Source of the DNA: Synaphobranchus kaupii
Lineage: Eukaryota > Chordata > Actinopteri > Anguilliformes > Synaphobranchidae
Assembly: GCA_029718625.1 (NCBI GenBank)
Contig: JAINUF010000030.1
Coordinates: forward strand, 310,001 to 374,000
Direction of reading: 5' to 3'
Length of the DNA stretch: 64,000 nt
This document shows positions 1 to 10,265 of the stretch, piece by piece; the stretch's first letter is position 1; each line of letters opens with the position of its first letter. The position numbers and the translations under genes were made by a program. Below the pieces are notes generated by a model. That model had not been told where the DNA came from and searched no databases. It was given only the letters and a program-made list of their open reading frames with translations.

Positions 1-784
1 TTCGCTTTATTTTCTCACTACTGTTTATCCACTATCATTAAAGTAGTATTTTTATCCCTGTCTTTGGGGGATGTTTACAGAGGTTGCTTTGTTTAGCGAT
101 TTACTGTTTGGCTTCTTGGCTTGAAGCTGTAGGTTCACGCGTTTAGTACTGTTTTGCCGGTCTTGGCGTTTGCAAGCTGCTGTATTTAATGGCGTTATGG
201 TCGTGATATTCGACTGCTTGTTTTTTGGTACGTTTTTGCGTGGTAAACTGCTTTTGCTACTTTGAGTGTTTTGGTAAGTAGTGAGAATATTTGCTGTGGC
301 CTGAGCAGTGTTTCAGACATTTTCCCTGGTTGTCTGTGATAATTAAAATTGCAGCGATACAATTTAGTTGTCTTGTTGAGCTGTTTGGGACATTAGCTAT
401 TTTTGTTATTATTGTGAGCCTTGCGCTCCTATTTTTGAGACTTGTTTCTTTTAAGTCTCAGTTTTGCCTGTCTTAGAACCTGTTTCTGGTCTTCCTGGTG
501 CATTCATTCACCTTTCGAAGGAGCTGAAGACGCAGTGTCGAATGGGGTTTGATTGTCCCTTGAGGTCCTAGACAGGAATCTACCCTGTGTTCCCTGGGGA
601 GAGTCTCTTTCCTTGACCGGAGGAGCTAAACACGTAGCACTGGTTAGGGCTGGATCACTCTTTCTGTGGGCCTAGGTAGATTGTCTAGGGACGGCAGTAC
701 TTTTCCTGGCTGTCAGTAGCCTTATTTTATTTTTTTCCTCTAAAAACTAAGTGGGATTGCTCATTGATATTTGACTGGTTAAAA
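1..784 (+). other. Leader region of the Gmr1-like element
   Basis: T-rich non-coding sequence before the first gag ATG at 785. It does not match the 3' LTR at 5800-6211, so I read it as the untranslated leader between the unseen 5' LTR and gag. No convincing ORF or splice signal seen. The exact start of the leader is outside the window. Confidence 0.5.
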
Positions 785-1989
785 ATGGCATCTAAAACTG
801 AGGACTTTATTTTAGATCCGTCTGAAACCATACTTGATACTTTTACTAAAGATCAATTGTTGAATATTGCTGACCATTATGGTATTGAGATTCCCAGTAA
901 AAGACTTAAGGAGAATTTTAAAACCATTCTCAAAGCTGCCTTAAGTGATCTTGGCATTCTGATCATTAAACCTGACCTGTCGCCTCCCGGCACTCCTACC
1001 TCCAGTCCTCCGCAAATGAGCGAATCTGAAATCTGAGGCTAAAAGAATTAGCTTTTAAAGACAAACAACATGATCTCGCGATCTCTCAGTTGAATTTGCG
1101 GAGGTTAGAAATTGAATCAGAGGAACGAAAAGTTCTTCAAGAAATTGAATTTAAAAAAATGGAGCTTGAAAGCCGAAGTACCTCAAGTCGCTTTGTAGAC
1201 CCAGGTCGTGCAGAGTTTGAGGTGAGTAGGCATATACGAATGGTCCCACCGTTTTCTGAAAAGGAGGTAGAGAAATATTTTGCCCATTTCGAGCGTGTTG
1301 CCACGTCATTGAAATGGCCCGCCAATGTTTGGACTATTTTGTTGCAGTGCGTTTTAACTGGTAAAGCCAGAGAGGCCTATTCCTCGCTCACTTTGGATGA
1401 GAGCTCTGAGTATGAAATGGTGAAAACTGCAATTCTCCGTGCTTATGAACTTGTGCCTGAAGCCTACCGTCAAAGGTTCAGAGGCTATAAAAAATCGGAC
1501 AAACAAACTTATGTAGAATTTGCGAAGGAAAAAGAAACTTTGTTTGACCGGTGGTGTGTATCACAAAGCGTGACAACCAAAGATCAGCTGCGAAATTTAG
1601 TCGTCTTGGAAGAATTTAAGAACTGTCTTCCAGACCCTATTGTCACTTACTTGAACGAGCAGAAGGTCACTCAAAGTTTAAAGGCTGCAGTTCTAGCGGA
1701 CGAATTTATTTTAACTCACAAGACTCTTTTCTTGTCAAAACCCTCATCCCGTTTTGAGCGGCAATCACGTTTTGAAAGATATGGTGATTCTAATAAGGCT
1801 AATAGGCCTGTTTTTGGTTCTGACAGGAAACAATTTTTCTCCCGTGGTGAAAATCAGGAAACTCGCACTGCAAATAAGTCTGATGGTGAGAGCAATTGTG
1901 CTTATTGTAAGGCTTTTGGTCACCGTATCACGGGGTGTCCTAAACTAGCAAGGAAAAACTCTAAACCTCACTTGCTAGTTAATACATAA
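785..1989 (+). pseudogene. gag: gag polyprotein of Gmr1-like element, frameshifted
   Basis: Structural capsid protein of the retrotransposon. The first part (785-1034) starts MASKTEDFIL and has a short helical SAP-like segment; it ends in TGA, while the frame that continues gag runs from about 1030 to the TAA at 1987-1989, so there is a one-base frameshift near 1030. The second part has a charged helix, a capsid region with the stretch YRQRFRGYKKSDKQTYVEFA followed by a TTKDQLRNLVVLEEF segment, and one CCHC zinc knuckle (CAYCKAFGHRITGC) near the C-terminus. The capsid resembles the SCAN domain of vertebrate zinc-finger proteins, which is known to descend from Gmr1-like gag. Protease follows in the same frame directly after the TAA. 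Confidence 0.85.
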
Positions 1990-2622
1990 TCAAAAACTTT
2001 CCCCAGTTCTGGTGATGGTTTATTTCCTCAGGAAAAGGAAACTTTTGATTATTCACCTTTTCTCCTAACGGGAGTTGTCTCTTTGCCAGGTACACCTGGT
2101 GTTACAATTAAATTACTTCGTGATACCGGTGCTGCTCAGTCGTTCATACTTGCTGACGTATTGCCCTTGTCCGACAGTACTTCCCTTGGTTCCAGTGTGT
2201 TGGTACAAGGCGTGGCGATGAATTATATTGATGTTCCATTGCACAAAGTCACACTGGATTCAGAACTAGTCACTGGTGATGTTGTGGTCGGGGTACGTCC
2301 CAGTCTTCCTATTGAAGGCGTGTCTTTCATTCTGGGGAACGGTTTAGCTGGTGGTAAGGTTTTCCCTAACCCAGAGGTTACCTCCAACCCTGTCAAATTC
2401 ATGTCCTCTGACACACTTGGACAAACCTACCCTGACGTATTTCCCACATGCGCCGTTACGCGCGCGATGGCTAAAAAGTTTGAATCCGAGGATATTGTCA
2501 ATTTAAGTGACACATTTTTGTGCAGGTCCGATCTAAAAACCACTTCACTTAATGTGAATGATTTTAAATCTTGTGTTGATGCGTTTTTACCCCGGGGAAC
2601 AACTGATTGCAGAGCAACATAA
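1990..2622 (+). pseudogene. Retrotransposon aspartic protease region (start of pol)
   Basis: Open in the same frame as the second gag part, separated from it only by the TAA at 1987. The active-site motif DTGA occurs in LLRDTGAAQSFI and the second conserved motif in FILGNGLAGG, both typical of retropepsins. The reading frame ends at 2622, but the homologous protein continues one frame over from about 2560 (next entry), so a single-base indel near the T run at 2583-2588 is likely. Whether the TAA is a readthrough site or a mutation cannot be told from one copy. Confidence 0.8.
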
Positions 2623-4945
2623 AGATTTCTCCTCTCTTTTTGAGCAGGCTGTTGATGAAAAGGAAATTTGTGAATTGTCAGCAGGTTATTTCATGCAGGC
2701 CGGTGTTTTGATGCGCAAATGGACTCCTATTACTGCCTCCCCCCAAGAGGATTGGAAGGTTACCCATCAAATTGTTGTGCCTTTCAAATTTCAAAGTGAA
2801 ATATTGACTTTGGCACATGACAGTCCCTTTGCTGGTCATTTGGGCATTACTAAAACATACGACCGGATTTTAAGGCATTTTTTTTGGCCTGCTTTAAAAC
2901 GTGATGTTGCGAACCACTGTAAGACTTGCCATGACTGCCAAATGGCAGGGAAACCGAATCAAACAATTCCACCAGCCCCGTTGCATCCTATCCCTGTTGT
3001 TACGGAGCCATTCCATAGGATCATTTTAGACTGTGTCGGTCCTTTACCACGGACTAAAAAGGGTAACCAATATATGTTAACCATCATGTGTGCTGCCACT
3101 CGGTTTCCAGAGGCTGTGCCCTTACGGAAAATAACGGCACCTGTTATTGTTAATGCCTTGATAAAGTTTTTTTCCATCTTTGGATTGCCAAAACTAATTC
3201 AGACTGACCAAGGGTCAAATTTTATGTCGCGAACATTTTCCCAAGTTTTACTACAACTTGGTATTGCGCACTGTCCTTCCAGCGCATATCATCCTGAGTC
3301 TCAGGGCGCTTTAGAACGATTTCACCAAACGTTGAAATCCATGCTACGCTCTTATTGTCTCTCTGAGGAAAGAGAGTGGGATGATGGTGTTCCACTGTTG
3401 CTATTTGCCGTCAGGGAGGTTGTTCAAGAGTCGCTTGGCTTTAGTCCTTCAGATTTGGTGTTTGGTCACACGGTGCGTGGCCCGCTGAAACTTTTAAAAG
3501 AGAAATTGTTGGGCTCTGACAAACCCGAAAATCTCCTTGATTATGTTTCCCGTTTTAGAATGCGGTTGCGAACTGCTTGTGACTTAGCAAGGAATACCCT
3601 AGCAGTGTCACAACGTCGCATGAAACATCTCTTTGACAGACGCGCAAAAGTCCGCGTGTTTTTTCCTGGTGATCAAGTGTTGGCGTTCCTCCCTGTTGTT
3701 GGTTCCGCGTTGCAGGCTCGCTATAGCGGCCCATATATTATTAAGGAAAAAGTCGGGGAGTTGGATTATTTAATTAGTACTCCAGAGCGCAGAAAGAAAA
3801 CTCGCTTGTGTCATGTGAATATGTTGAAGGCTTATCATGATCGAAATGCCACATGTCCCGCGAAGCCCGTGCTGACCTTCTCTCTCTCTCCAACGGAGGA
3901 GCTGTCTGTTGCCTCTTCGATTTTCCCTGAGGGGGATATGGATGATGTGACAGCGCCCTCTAGATGTGTGGTGGAGGGGCGGTTGAGGAACTCTGAGATG
4001 TTGTCTGGTTTCTCTGAACGTCTTTCACATCTCTCTCCTGCTGAAAGGGCGGACATATTGAGTCTTGTCGATTCACATACAGTCTTGTTTCCTGATGTGC
4101 CAAGCCAAACATCGCTCGTGGAGCATGACATCGATGTGGGAGATGCAGCCCCCATCAAGCAGCACGCCTACCGTGTCAATCCTATGAAGCGTCAACATCT
4201 GAAGAAAGAGGTAGACTATATGGTGAAACATAACATTGCAGTGCCCAGTAAAAGCCCGTGGAGCTCTCCATGTTTATTAGTTAATAAACCTGATGGTTCT
4301 TATCGTTTTTGTACAGATTATCGCCGGCTAAATTCTATCACAAAGTCTGATAGCTATCCGCTACCCTTGATGGAGGACTGTATTGATCGCGTGGGGTCTG
4401 CTATATTTGTCAGTACATTTGATTTATTAAAGGGATACTGGCAAGTCCCCTTGTCCGCCCGTGCAAGAGAAATATCAGCCTTCGTTACTCCGGATTCATT
4501 CCTGCAATATACGGTAATGCCATTCGGCCTAAGAAACGCTCCCGCAACATTTCAGAGGCTCATGAACCATGTTCTTGCAGGTCTACCTGGGTGTGAAGCC
4601 TACTTGGATGACGTTGTGGTATATAGTGCTACCTGGCCTGAACATGTACAACGTATCTCTGAACTTTTCGAACGCTTGGCAAAAGCCAATTTAACTGTGA
4701 ACCTTGCAAAATGTGAGTTTGGCCAAGGTACAGTAACATACCTTGGCAAAATTGTGGGCGGAGGATCTGTGCGTCCTGTGAGCGCTAAGGTTGATGCTAT
4801 CTCACAGTTCCCTGCTCCAACTGACAGACGCCAGCTGCGTCGGTTTTTAGGTATGGCTGGTTATTACCGTGGGTTTTGTTTAAATTTTTCCTCTGTTGCT
4901 GCTCCTTTAACGGACCTTTTTAGTCCGAAGGTTGCTTTCATTTAG
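2558..4945 (+). pseudogene. pol: Integrase then reverse transcriptase of Gmr1-like pol
   Basis: A 795-codon open stretch. The integrase comes first: HHCC zinc finger (HDSPFAGHLG then CKTCHDC), catalytic core with D in FHRIILDCVGPLP, D in IQTDQGSNFMS and E in HPESQGALERFHQ, then a GPY/F-like module (ARYSGPYIIKE) and no chromodomain seen. A linker of about 110 residues leads to the reverse transcriptase, with YRFCTDYRRLN, the palm motif FDLLKGYWQ, TVMPFGLRNAPATFQRLMN and the catalytic YLDDVVVYS, then a thumb-like LGMAGYYRGF. The frame stops at a TAG (4943-4945) in the place where related proteins usually have a tryptophan codon; the same frame then continues into RNase H. All catalytic residues are kept, so the copy is broken only by this stop and the upstream frameshifts. 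Confidence 0.9.
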
Positions 4946-5404
4946 TCTGAGGAATGTCAGACAGCATTTGATAACATAAAAGTGCTCTTGATAAATGCCC
5001 CAATTCTTTCCGCCCCGGACTTCTCCTGTCCCTTTAGACTAGCTGTAGATGCAAGTGATTTTGGTGCAGGTGCCGTCCTTTTGCAAGAACGTTCCGATGG
5101 TGTTGAGCATCCCGTCTGCTATTTCTCTAAGAAATTCAATGTTCATCAGCGGGGATATTCCACCATCGAGAAGGAGGCCCTCGCCCTAATCCTTGCTCTA
5201 CAGCATTTTGAAGTCTATGTAGGTTCCTCCACCCATCCTGTTGTGGTATACACGGACCATAACCCCCTCGTATTCCTACAAAAGATGCATAATTCCAACC
5301 AGCGGCTTATGAGATGGAGTGTTTTCCTACAAAGTTTTAATTTGGACATTAGACACGTAAAAGGGAAGGATAATGTTGTTGCTGACGCTCTGTCCCGGAG
5401 ATAG
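4946..5404 (+). pseudogene. RNase H domain of Gmr1-like pol, after an in-frame TAG
   Basis: Same reading frame as the reverse transcriptase, cut from it by one TAG. Begins SEECQTAFDNIKVLL, the usual RT connection, then RNase H motifs LAVDASDFGAGAVLL (first Asp), STIEKEALALILAL (Glu), VVYTDHNPLVFL (second Asp) and a final VKGKDNVVADALSRR (last Asp). It removes RNA from the RNA-DNA hybrid during reverse transcription. Pol ends here, as expected when integrase is upstream of RT. Confidence 0.88.
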
Positions 5405-5799
5405 TCCATAAAATGGGGTGCGTTTACATGTAAATACTTTATTTTCCTTTTTACTCGGGTAAGGATGATTTACTCGTCTACTTGTTTCTGGCTGACTAGG
5501 TAAGATACCCGGCCGTCCAGGGGTGTTCCCTTTATTTGGTTCCCACACTCTGGGTATTGTTTTTTTTAATTCTGGTATATTACATTACAGTACCGGTATG
5601 GTATTGTAATGCTGTATCTTGTTTAGCTGTGCCATTCAAATTCAGTGGTAAGTTTTTTTGACTACTGCTAAATAAATAAATACTCGAGAAAGAGAATTTA
5701 TAGATATATATATATATATTTTTTTTTTAGTTTTACAGGATGCCTGTATACACCGTAAGTTATTCTCTGTAGCCTATGGCCACAGTTTGGTCAAGGGGG
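5405..5799 (+). other. 3' untranslated region and polypurine tract of the element
   Basis: AT-rich spacer between RNase H and the 3' LTR, with a TA/T run at about 5703-5728. The last bases, CAAGGGGG at 5792-5799, abut the LTR start and fit a polypurine tract that primes plus-strand synthesis. Confidence 0.65.
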
Positions 5800-6211
5800 T
5801 GTTACGGCTGCCTGTCTTACCCCTGCTGCGCGGTCTTGTTTTTCCCTCCTCCAGAGGTAATTGGCTGATTGGAGTCACCTGGCCCACACCTTTAAAAGAC
5901 TGGCTTGCCCAGCCTTCAGGAGTTGCTGTTCTTTTGTTCCTGTGCTTCCGAGTGAGACGGTTTTTCTCTCCTTCACGGTCTACGACCGAGTTCGTTGGAC
6001 TGTGGGTTTTCTGTATTTTCTTCATCTACTGACCTATTTCCTTTGCTACACATATTTACATTCACAGACGCACATATACATACCTGCATTCACGCATCCA
6101 TACGCTCCCTATCCCTTTTCCCCCCTGGTGTAAATAAATGTATTTTCTTTATTCGCAACTCAACGTCTCTGTGCCTTTTATGTTGCGGTCATTCAGGGAG
6201 TGGCCGTAACA
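5800..6211 (+). repeat. 3' LTR (412 bp) of the Gmr1-like element
   Basis: Begins TGTTACGG and ends CCGTAACA, a perfect 8-bp terminal inverted repeat with the canonical TG...CA ends. It follows a polypurine tract. A TATA-like TTTAAAAG lies near 5890 and an AATAAA polyadenylation signal near 6132, in the right order for U3-R-U5. Confidence 0.85.
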
Positions 6212-6352
6212 GTCCATAACAAGAGGGTACAAAACAAGACGGAACATGGCGAGACAGAATAAGACAAGACCACAAACGGGAAACCCAGCTCACAAGAAAC
6301 ATAAGACGAGCACACAAGACAGTCAGGCCCTGAACAAAGTGACAGTGTAGAC
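6212..6352. other. Purine/AC-rich flank left of the Tc1 insertion
   Basis: A sequence rich in acaagac-like words. Similar composition resumes at 7907-8110 beyond the Tc1 element, so the transposon appears to have landed inside this older purine-rich repeat. No gene seen. Confidence 0.4.
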
Positions 6353-6354
6353 TA

Positions 6355-6556
6355 CACTGCGTTCCAAATGATTATGCAAATGATATTTTTCTCAGATTTT
6401 CCTAAATAGTCGATGCAAATGACAGTCAGTATAATTTTCAAGTCATCAACCGTTAGAGTATAATTCTAATTTTATTGAACAAACCTCCCAGTGATAACAG
6501 TATTTTTTTCAAAAATAAAAAACTCAAAATGCACTGTTCCAAATTATTATGCACAA
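6355..6556. repeat. Left IR/DR of the Tc1-like element
   Basis: Outer repeat at 6355-6380 and inner direct repeat at 6531-6556, both carrying GTTCCAAAT(G/T)ATTATGCA. These are the presumed transposase binding sites. Confidence 0.8.
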
Positions 6557-6670
6557 CAGAGTTTCAAAACAACAAATGGTCATTTGTTGAATTTGCAGCA
6601 TTAGGAGGTCATATTTACTGAAATCAAAAGCTATTTCAATCAAAAACATCTTAACAGGCCAAGTTACATG

Positions 6671-7676
6671 TTAACATAGGACCCCTTCTTTGATATCACC
6701 TTCACAATTCTTGCATCCATTGAACTTGTGAGTTCTTGGAGTTTCTGCTTGAATATCTTTGCAGGATGTCAGAATAGCCTCCCAGAGCTGCTGTTTTGAT
6801 GTGAACTGCCTCCCAACCTCATAGATCTTTTGCTTGAGGATGCTCCAAAGGTTCTCAATAGGGTTGAGGTCAGGGGAAGATGGGGGCCACACCATGAGTT
6901 TCTCTCCTTTTATGCCCATAGCAGCCTATGACACAGAGGTATTCTTTGGAGCATGAGATGGTGCATTGTCATACATGAAGATGATTTTGCTACGGAAGGC
7001 ACGGTTCTTCTTTTTGTACCACGGAAGAAAGTGGTCAGTCAGAAACTCTACATACTTTACCGAGGTCATTTTCACACCGTCAGGGACCCTAAAGGGGGCC
7101 TACCAGCTCTCTCCCCATGATTCCGGCCCAAAACATGACTCCGCCACCTCCTTGCTGACGTCGCAGCCTTGTTGGGACATGGTGGCCATTCACCAACCAT
7201 CCAGTACTCCATCCATCTGGACCATCCAGGGTTGCACGGCACTCATCAGTAAACAAGACTGTTTGAAAATTAGTCTTCATGTATTTCTGAGCCCACTGCA
7301 ACCGTTTCTGCTTGTGAGCATTGTTTAGGGGTGGCCAAATAATAGGTTTATGCACAACTGCAAACCTCTGGAGGATCCTACACCTTGAGGTTCGCGGGAC
7401 TCCAGAGGCACCAGCGGCTTCAAATACCTGTTTGCTGCTTTGTAATGGCATTTTAGCAGCTGCTCTCCTAATCCGATGAATTTGTCTGGCAGAAACCTTC
7501 CTAATTATGCCTTTATCTGCACAAACCCGTCTGTGCTCTGAATCAGCCACAAATCTCTTCACAGTACGATGATCACGCTTAAGTTTTTGTGAAATATCTA
7601 ATGTTTTCATACCTTGTCCAAGGTATTGCACTATTTGACGCTTTTCGGCAGCAGAGAGATCCTTTTTCTTTCCCAT
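6671..7676 (-). pseudogene. Tc1-like DD34E transposase, frameshifted
   Basis: Read on the minus strand from ATG at 7676. The N-terminal half (7676-7089) has a paired-type helix-turn-helix (AEKRQIVQYLGQGMKTLDIS, then KRDHRTVKRF), a second DNA-binding half, and the first catalytic Asp in TVLFTDECRATLDG plus the GGGGVMFWAGI motif. The frame then ends near 7089; the segment with DNAPSHAPKN (second Asp) lies in another frame at about 6950-7000, and the C-terminal piece (6919-6671) has PDLNPIENLW with the final Glu. So all three catalytic residues survive, but at least one frameshift and a stop make the gene inactive. Normal length is about 340 aa, close to what the pieces add up to. Confidence 0.87.
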
Positions 7677-7696
7677 ATTGCTTGAAACCTGTGGCC

Positions 7697-7906
7697 TGCT
7701 TAATAATGTGGAACGTCCTTCTTAAGTAGTTTTCCTTTGATTGGGCTCACCTGGCAAACTAATTATCACAGGTGTCTGAGATTGATTTCAATGATCCAAA
7801 GAGCCCTGAGACACAATACCATCCATGAGTTTAATTGAAAAACAAAAAATTTAATGTTTATGACACTTAAATCCAATGTGCATAATAATTTGGAACACGG
7901 TGTGTA
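7697..7906. repeat. Right IR/DR of the Tc1-like element
   Basis: Outer repeat at 7880-7904 and a more diverged inner repeat at 7697-7716, in reverse orientation to the left end. Confidence 0.75.
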
Positions 7907-9071
7907 TACAAGACATGACGAGGACAAAACGAGCAACAGGTGGGAGAAGGCTAACGAAGACAAGAGAGGAAAACACGAGAGGAAAACACAATGCAGGTGT
8001 GGGGAGTGCAAGACACAAGTAGGAGGGAGAGAGGGAAAACACGGGGTGGACTTTGAGACAATAGGAAAACCCGGGATGGAATCCGGGGACTTCACAAAAA
8101 CCCTGCTGATTTCACCATGATTTTAAAGAACTAAATGTCTGATTAAGGAAAATACACATTTTCAACGATTAGAAGCAAACACAAATTTGCAGCATATTAC
8201 ACAATTCTTAATTTTAATGCCATATATTCTCTGCATACACGCTTTAACTTCATGAACGAGCAGTTCTCTTTCATCGCTCTTACAGTCTTACTAAATCCAT
8301 CCGCCAAGGTGCAAACGCAGGTGGCTTTTACAGGGAATGAGAGATGACACTCTGATTGGTTTATTGTGTGTTACGCCCAAGGCATACCTGTAATTAATGA
8401 AGAGACTAAGGTCAGCCCATTTGAACCTTGCACCTTACTTTGCGCTCAAATTATCCGCTGTCTAACTTGCAAAATGCGCCATGCGTATTAGACCATGCGC
8501 TAAGATCATCATGATAGAGCCCCTTGACTTGAAGCTCATGTCCATATTATCTGTGAGGGCATATCTCTTTGTTCCATAATGACATATGCTTTTGATCATC
8601 AGCAACACACGCCATTAGTCATGTCCAATAACTTATGGCACCTAGATGTCTGGTCAGGGAGGGCAGAGGCCTGTCCAATCTTGGCCTTTGCCCTCTGGCC
8701 ATACAATTTTCAAAGATCAGCCCTCACCTGGTACACCAAATCATTGATCAATACACACACATGCTTAATTACTCTTATAGTGCAAAACTCAGAACCCATC
8801 ACACCAAAAATTTCCAGTGACGTCCTTTGAGATTATTAAGTCCATTTATGGCATCACCATTTCACACTACAGTCCAAATATTTAAAATGCTTCGAGTTGT
8901 GTTTCTACTCATACTAACACTAGTAGTGCTATTGCAGTTAATAACCTGAGAGCTGAGCAACAGCAGTTTGTCAACAATGCATTCTGGAAAATAAATTCAA
9001 GTCATTATCCTAAAATCTAATTTTTATATTAGATATTGTATTGCTCATACGTATATACCTTGAGAGCTTTA
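7907..9071. other. Non-coding; purine-rich repeat then a possible DNA-transposon end
   Basis: 7907-8110 continues the purine-rich repeat seen left of the Tc1 element. Between about 8255 and 8523 the words GCGCTCAAATTATCCGC and ATGCGCCATGCG, ending in ATAGAGCCCC, resemble the ends of Harbinger/ISL2EU-type fish elements; a matching GGGCTCTAT occurs at 15227. No protein-coding region is supported. Confidence 0.3.
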
Positions 9072-9250
9072 AAGGAGCTATATGTAACATTGACACTGAG
9101 CGTTTAAAATGGGTACTGCAATTCAAATTCACAATATTGGAGAGTCGAGACACTGAACGAACACAAGCGCAAGACGAGCCGAGCGCAACATTATAAGTGT
9201 TGATCACTCACTGTAAGTTGATCAGCTAATGTATACGTTTGCAATTTGTT
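9072..9250. repeat. MITE-like dispersed repeat
   Basis: Starts AAAGGAGCTATATGTAACAT and continues through AATATTGGAGAGTCGAGACA. I recognise this as a common type of short teleost transposon-derived repeat from general familiarity; ends are not defined here. Confidence 0.35.
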
Positions 9251-9764
9251 TATTATTTATTGTTTGCAAATTATAAACCAGCTCATGTGGATTTTTTATA
9301 ACTCTGTCAATGTTAGCTAGATGCATGGCTGGCTATGTTTACGGTCACACAGATATAAGCTAACGTTAGTGGTATGTTTAGCGAGTAACTATACATATAT
9401 ATATTTAAATCTTTAGCTAGCTAGCTAAATGGAAACGATGTTGAACTTATCTTAGGCATTCGTAAATCGGCTGTCGTAGTGCCGGAGTACATCTGGTTGT
9501 TCGTAATGGGCAGATAGTACATGCATGATTTAATTTTTGACAATCTCACACTTACATACTTTGTTTAGCTACTTGTGTGATCATAAGAAATTGCAATTAA
9601 CCTTATTTATACTACTCATGACGTTAATATTATCAAATTAAGGATTATGTTTTCTGTATTGAATGCTGTAGCTCACACTGAAGCATGTGTACTTTTTGCA
9701 GGTCTTGCAAGTGAACTGTGTGTGTAATTCAGCACTGCATAAACTTGTGTTTCACAAAGTATGT

Positions 9765-10110
9765 ACTGGGTTCGAATCCAGGCCAGGGGCCTTTCTGTGC
9801 AGAGTTTGCATATTCTCTGTGTCTGTGTGAGTTTACTCTGGTTTCCTCCCACAGTTTAATTTCGCAGTGCTTTTTAAGTTTTGGATAAAGTAGCTTGATC
9901 CCACAGTCCAAAGACATGCAGGTTAGGCTAATTGGAGACTCTAAATTGGCCATAAGAATGAGTGTGTGAGTGTGTGCCCTGCGATGGATTGGAGACCTGT
10001 CCAGGGGGTATTCCTGCCTCTCGCCAAATGCTTGGGATAGGCTCTAGTCCCCCCGCCCTGCAACCCTGACCAGGAATAAATGGGTTGGATAATGGATGGA
10101 TGGATAATGC
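9765..10110 (+). repeat. tRNA-related SINE-like repeat, partial
   Basis: Begins inside the B-box region (GGGTTCGAATCCAGGCC), then GTTTGCATATTCTC, GTTTCCTCCCACAGT, ACATGCAGGTTAGGCTAATT, and ends in a TGGA run. Same family as the complete copy at 45506-45866. It holds an extra 44-bp insert at 9856-9899. Confidence 0.7.
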
Positions 10111-10225
10111 ATACCCTGGTATCTGTATTAAGGGCACCTGTATCTATCAGCATCAGAGTGTGAATACACTCATCCAAGCTTTAAACAAAGCCTCTTCTGA
10201 TGCTCTTTTCTGCAGATTAAGCGAT

Positions 10226-10227
<2 letters not shown>

Positions 10228-10264
<37 letters not shown>
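10228..10264. repeat. (CA)n microsatellite
   Basis: About 18 uninterrupted CA repeats. Confidence 0.95.

Positions 10265-10265
<1 letters not shown>

Larger units (their letters stand above)
1..6211 (+). mobile_element. Gmr1-type Ty3/Gypsy LTR retrotransposon, 5' end outside window
   Basis: A nearly complete LTR retrotransposon on the plus strand. Domain order is gag, protease, integrase, reverse transcriptase, RNase H, then 3' LTR. Integrase ahead of reverse transcriptase is the copia-like order, but the RT and RNase H are of Ty3/Gypsy type; this combination defines the Gmr1 group first described from cod. The 3' LTR (5800-6211) has no partner in the first kilobase, so the 5' LTR and primer binding site lie before the window. 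The copy is inactive: gag changes frame near 1030, a stop lies at 1987, protease and integrase differ by one frame near 2560-2620, and a single TAG lies at 4943 between RT and RNase H. The few lesions suggest a fairly young insertion. Confidence 0.9.
6353..7906 (-). mobile_element. Tc1-like DNA transposon with IR/DR ends
   Basis: A full-length Tc1/mariner element flanked by TA dinucleotides (6353-6354 and 7905-7906). The outer inverted repeats contain GTTCCAAATKATTATGCA on both ends (about 6355-6380 and 7880-7904). A second copy of this motif lies inside each end (6531-6556 and about 7697-7716), giving the double-repeat IR/DR structure in which two transposase sites sit about 180 bp apart. 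It carries a broken transposase on the minus strand. Confidence 0.88.

Noticed and set aside
1..784. 5' LTR of the Gmr1-like element
   Set aside because: No TGTTACGG start, no CCGTAACA end and no similarity to the 3' LTR.
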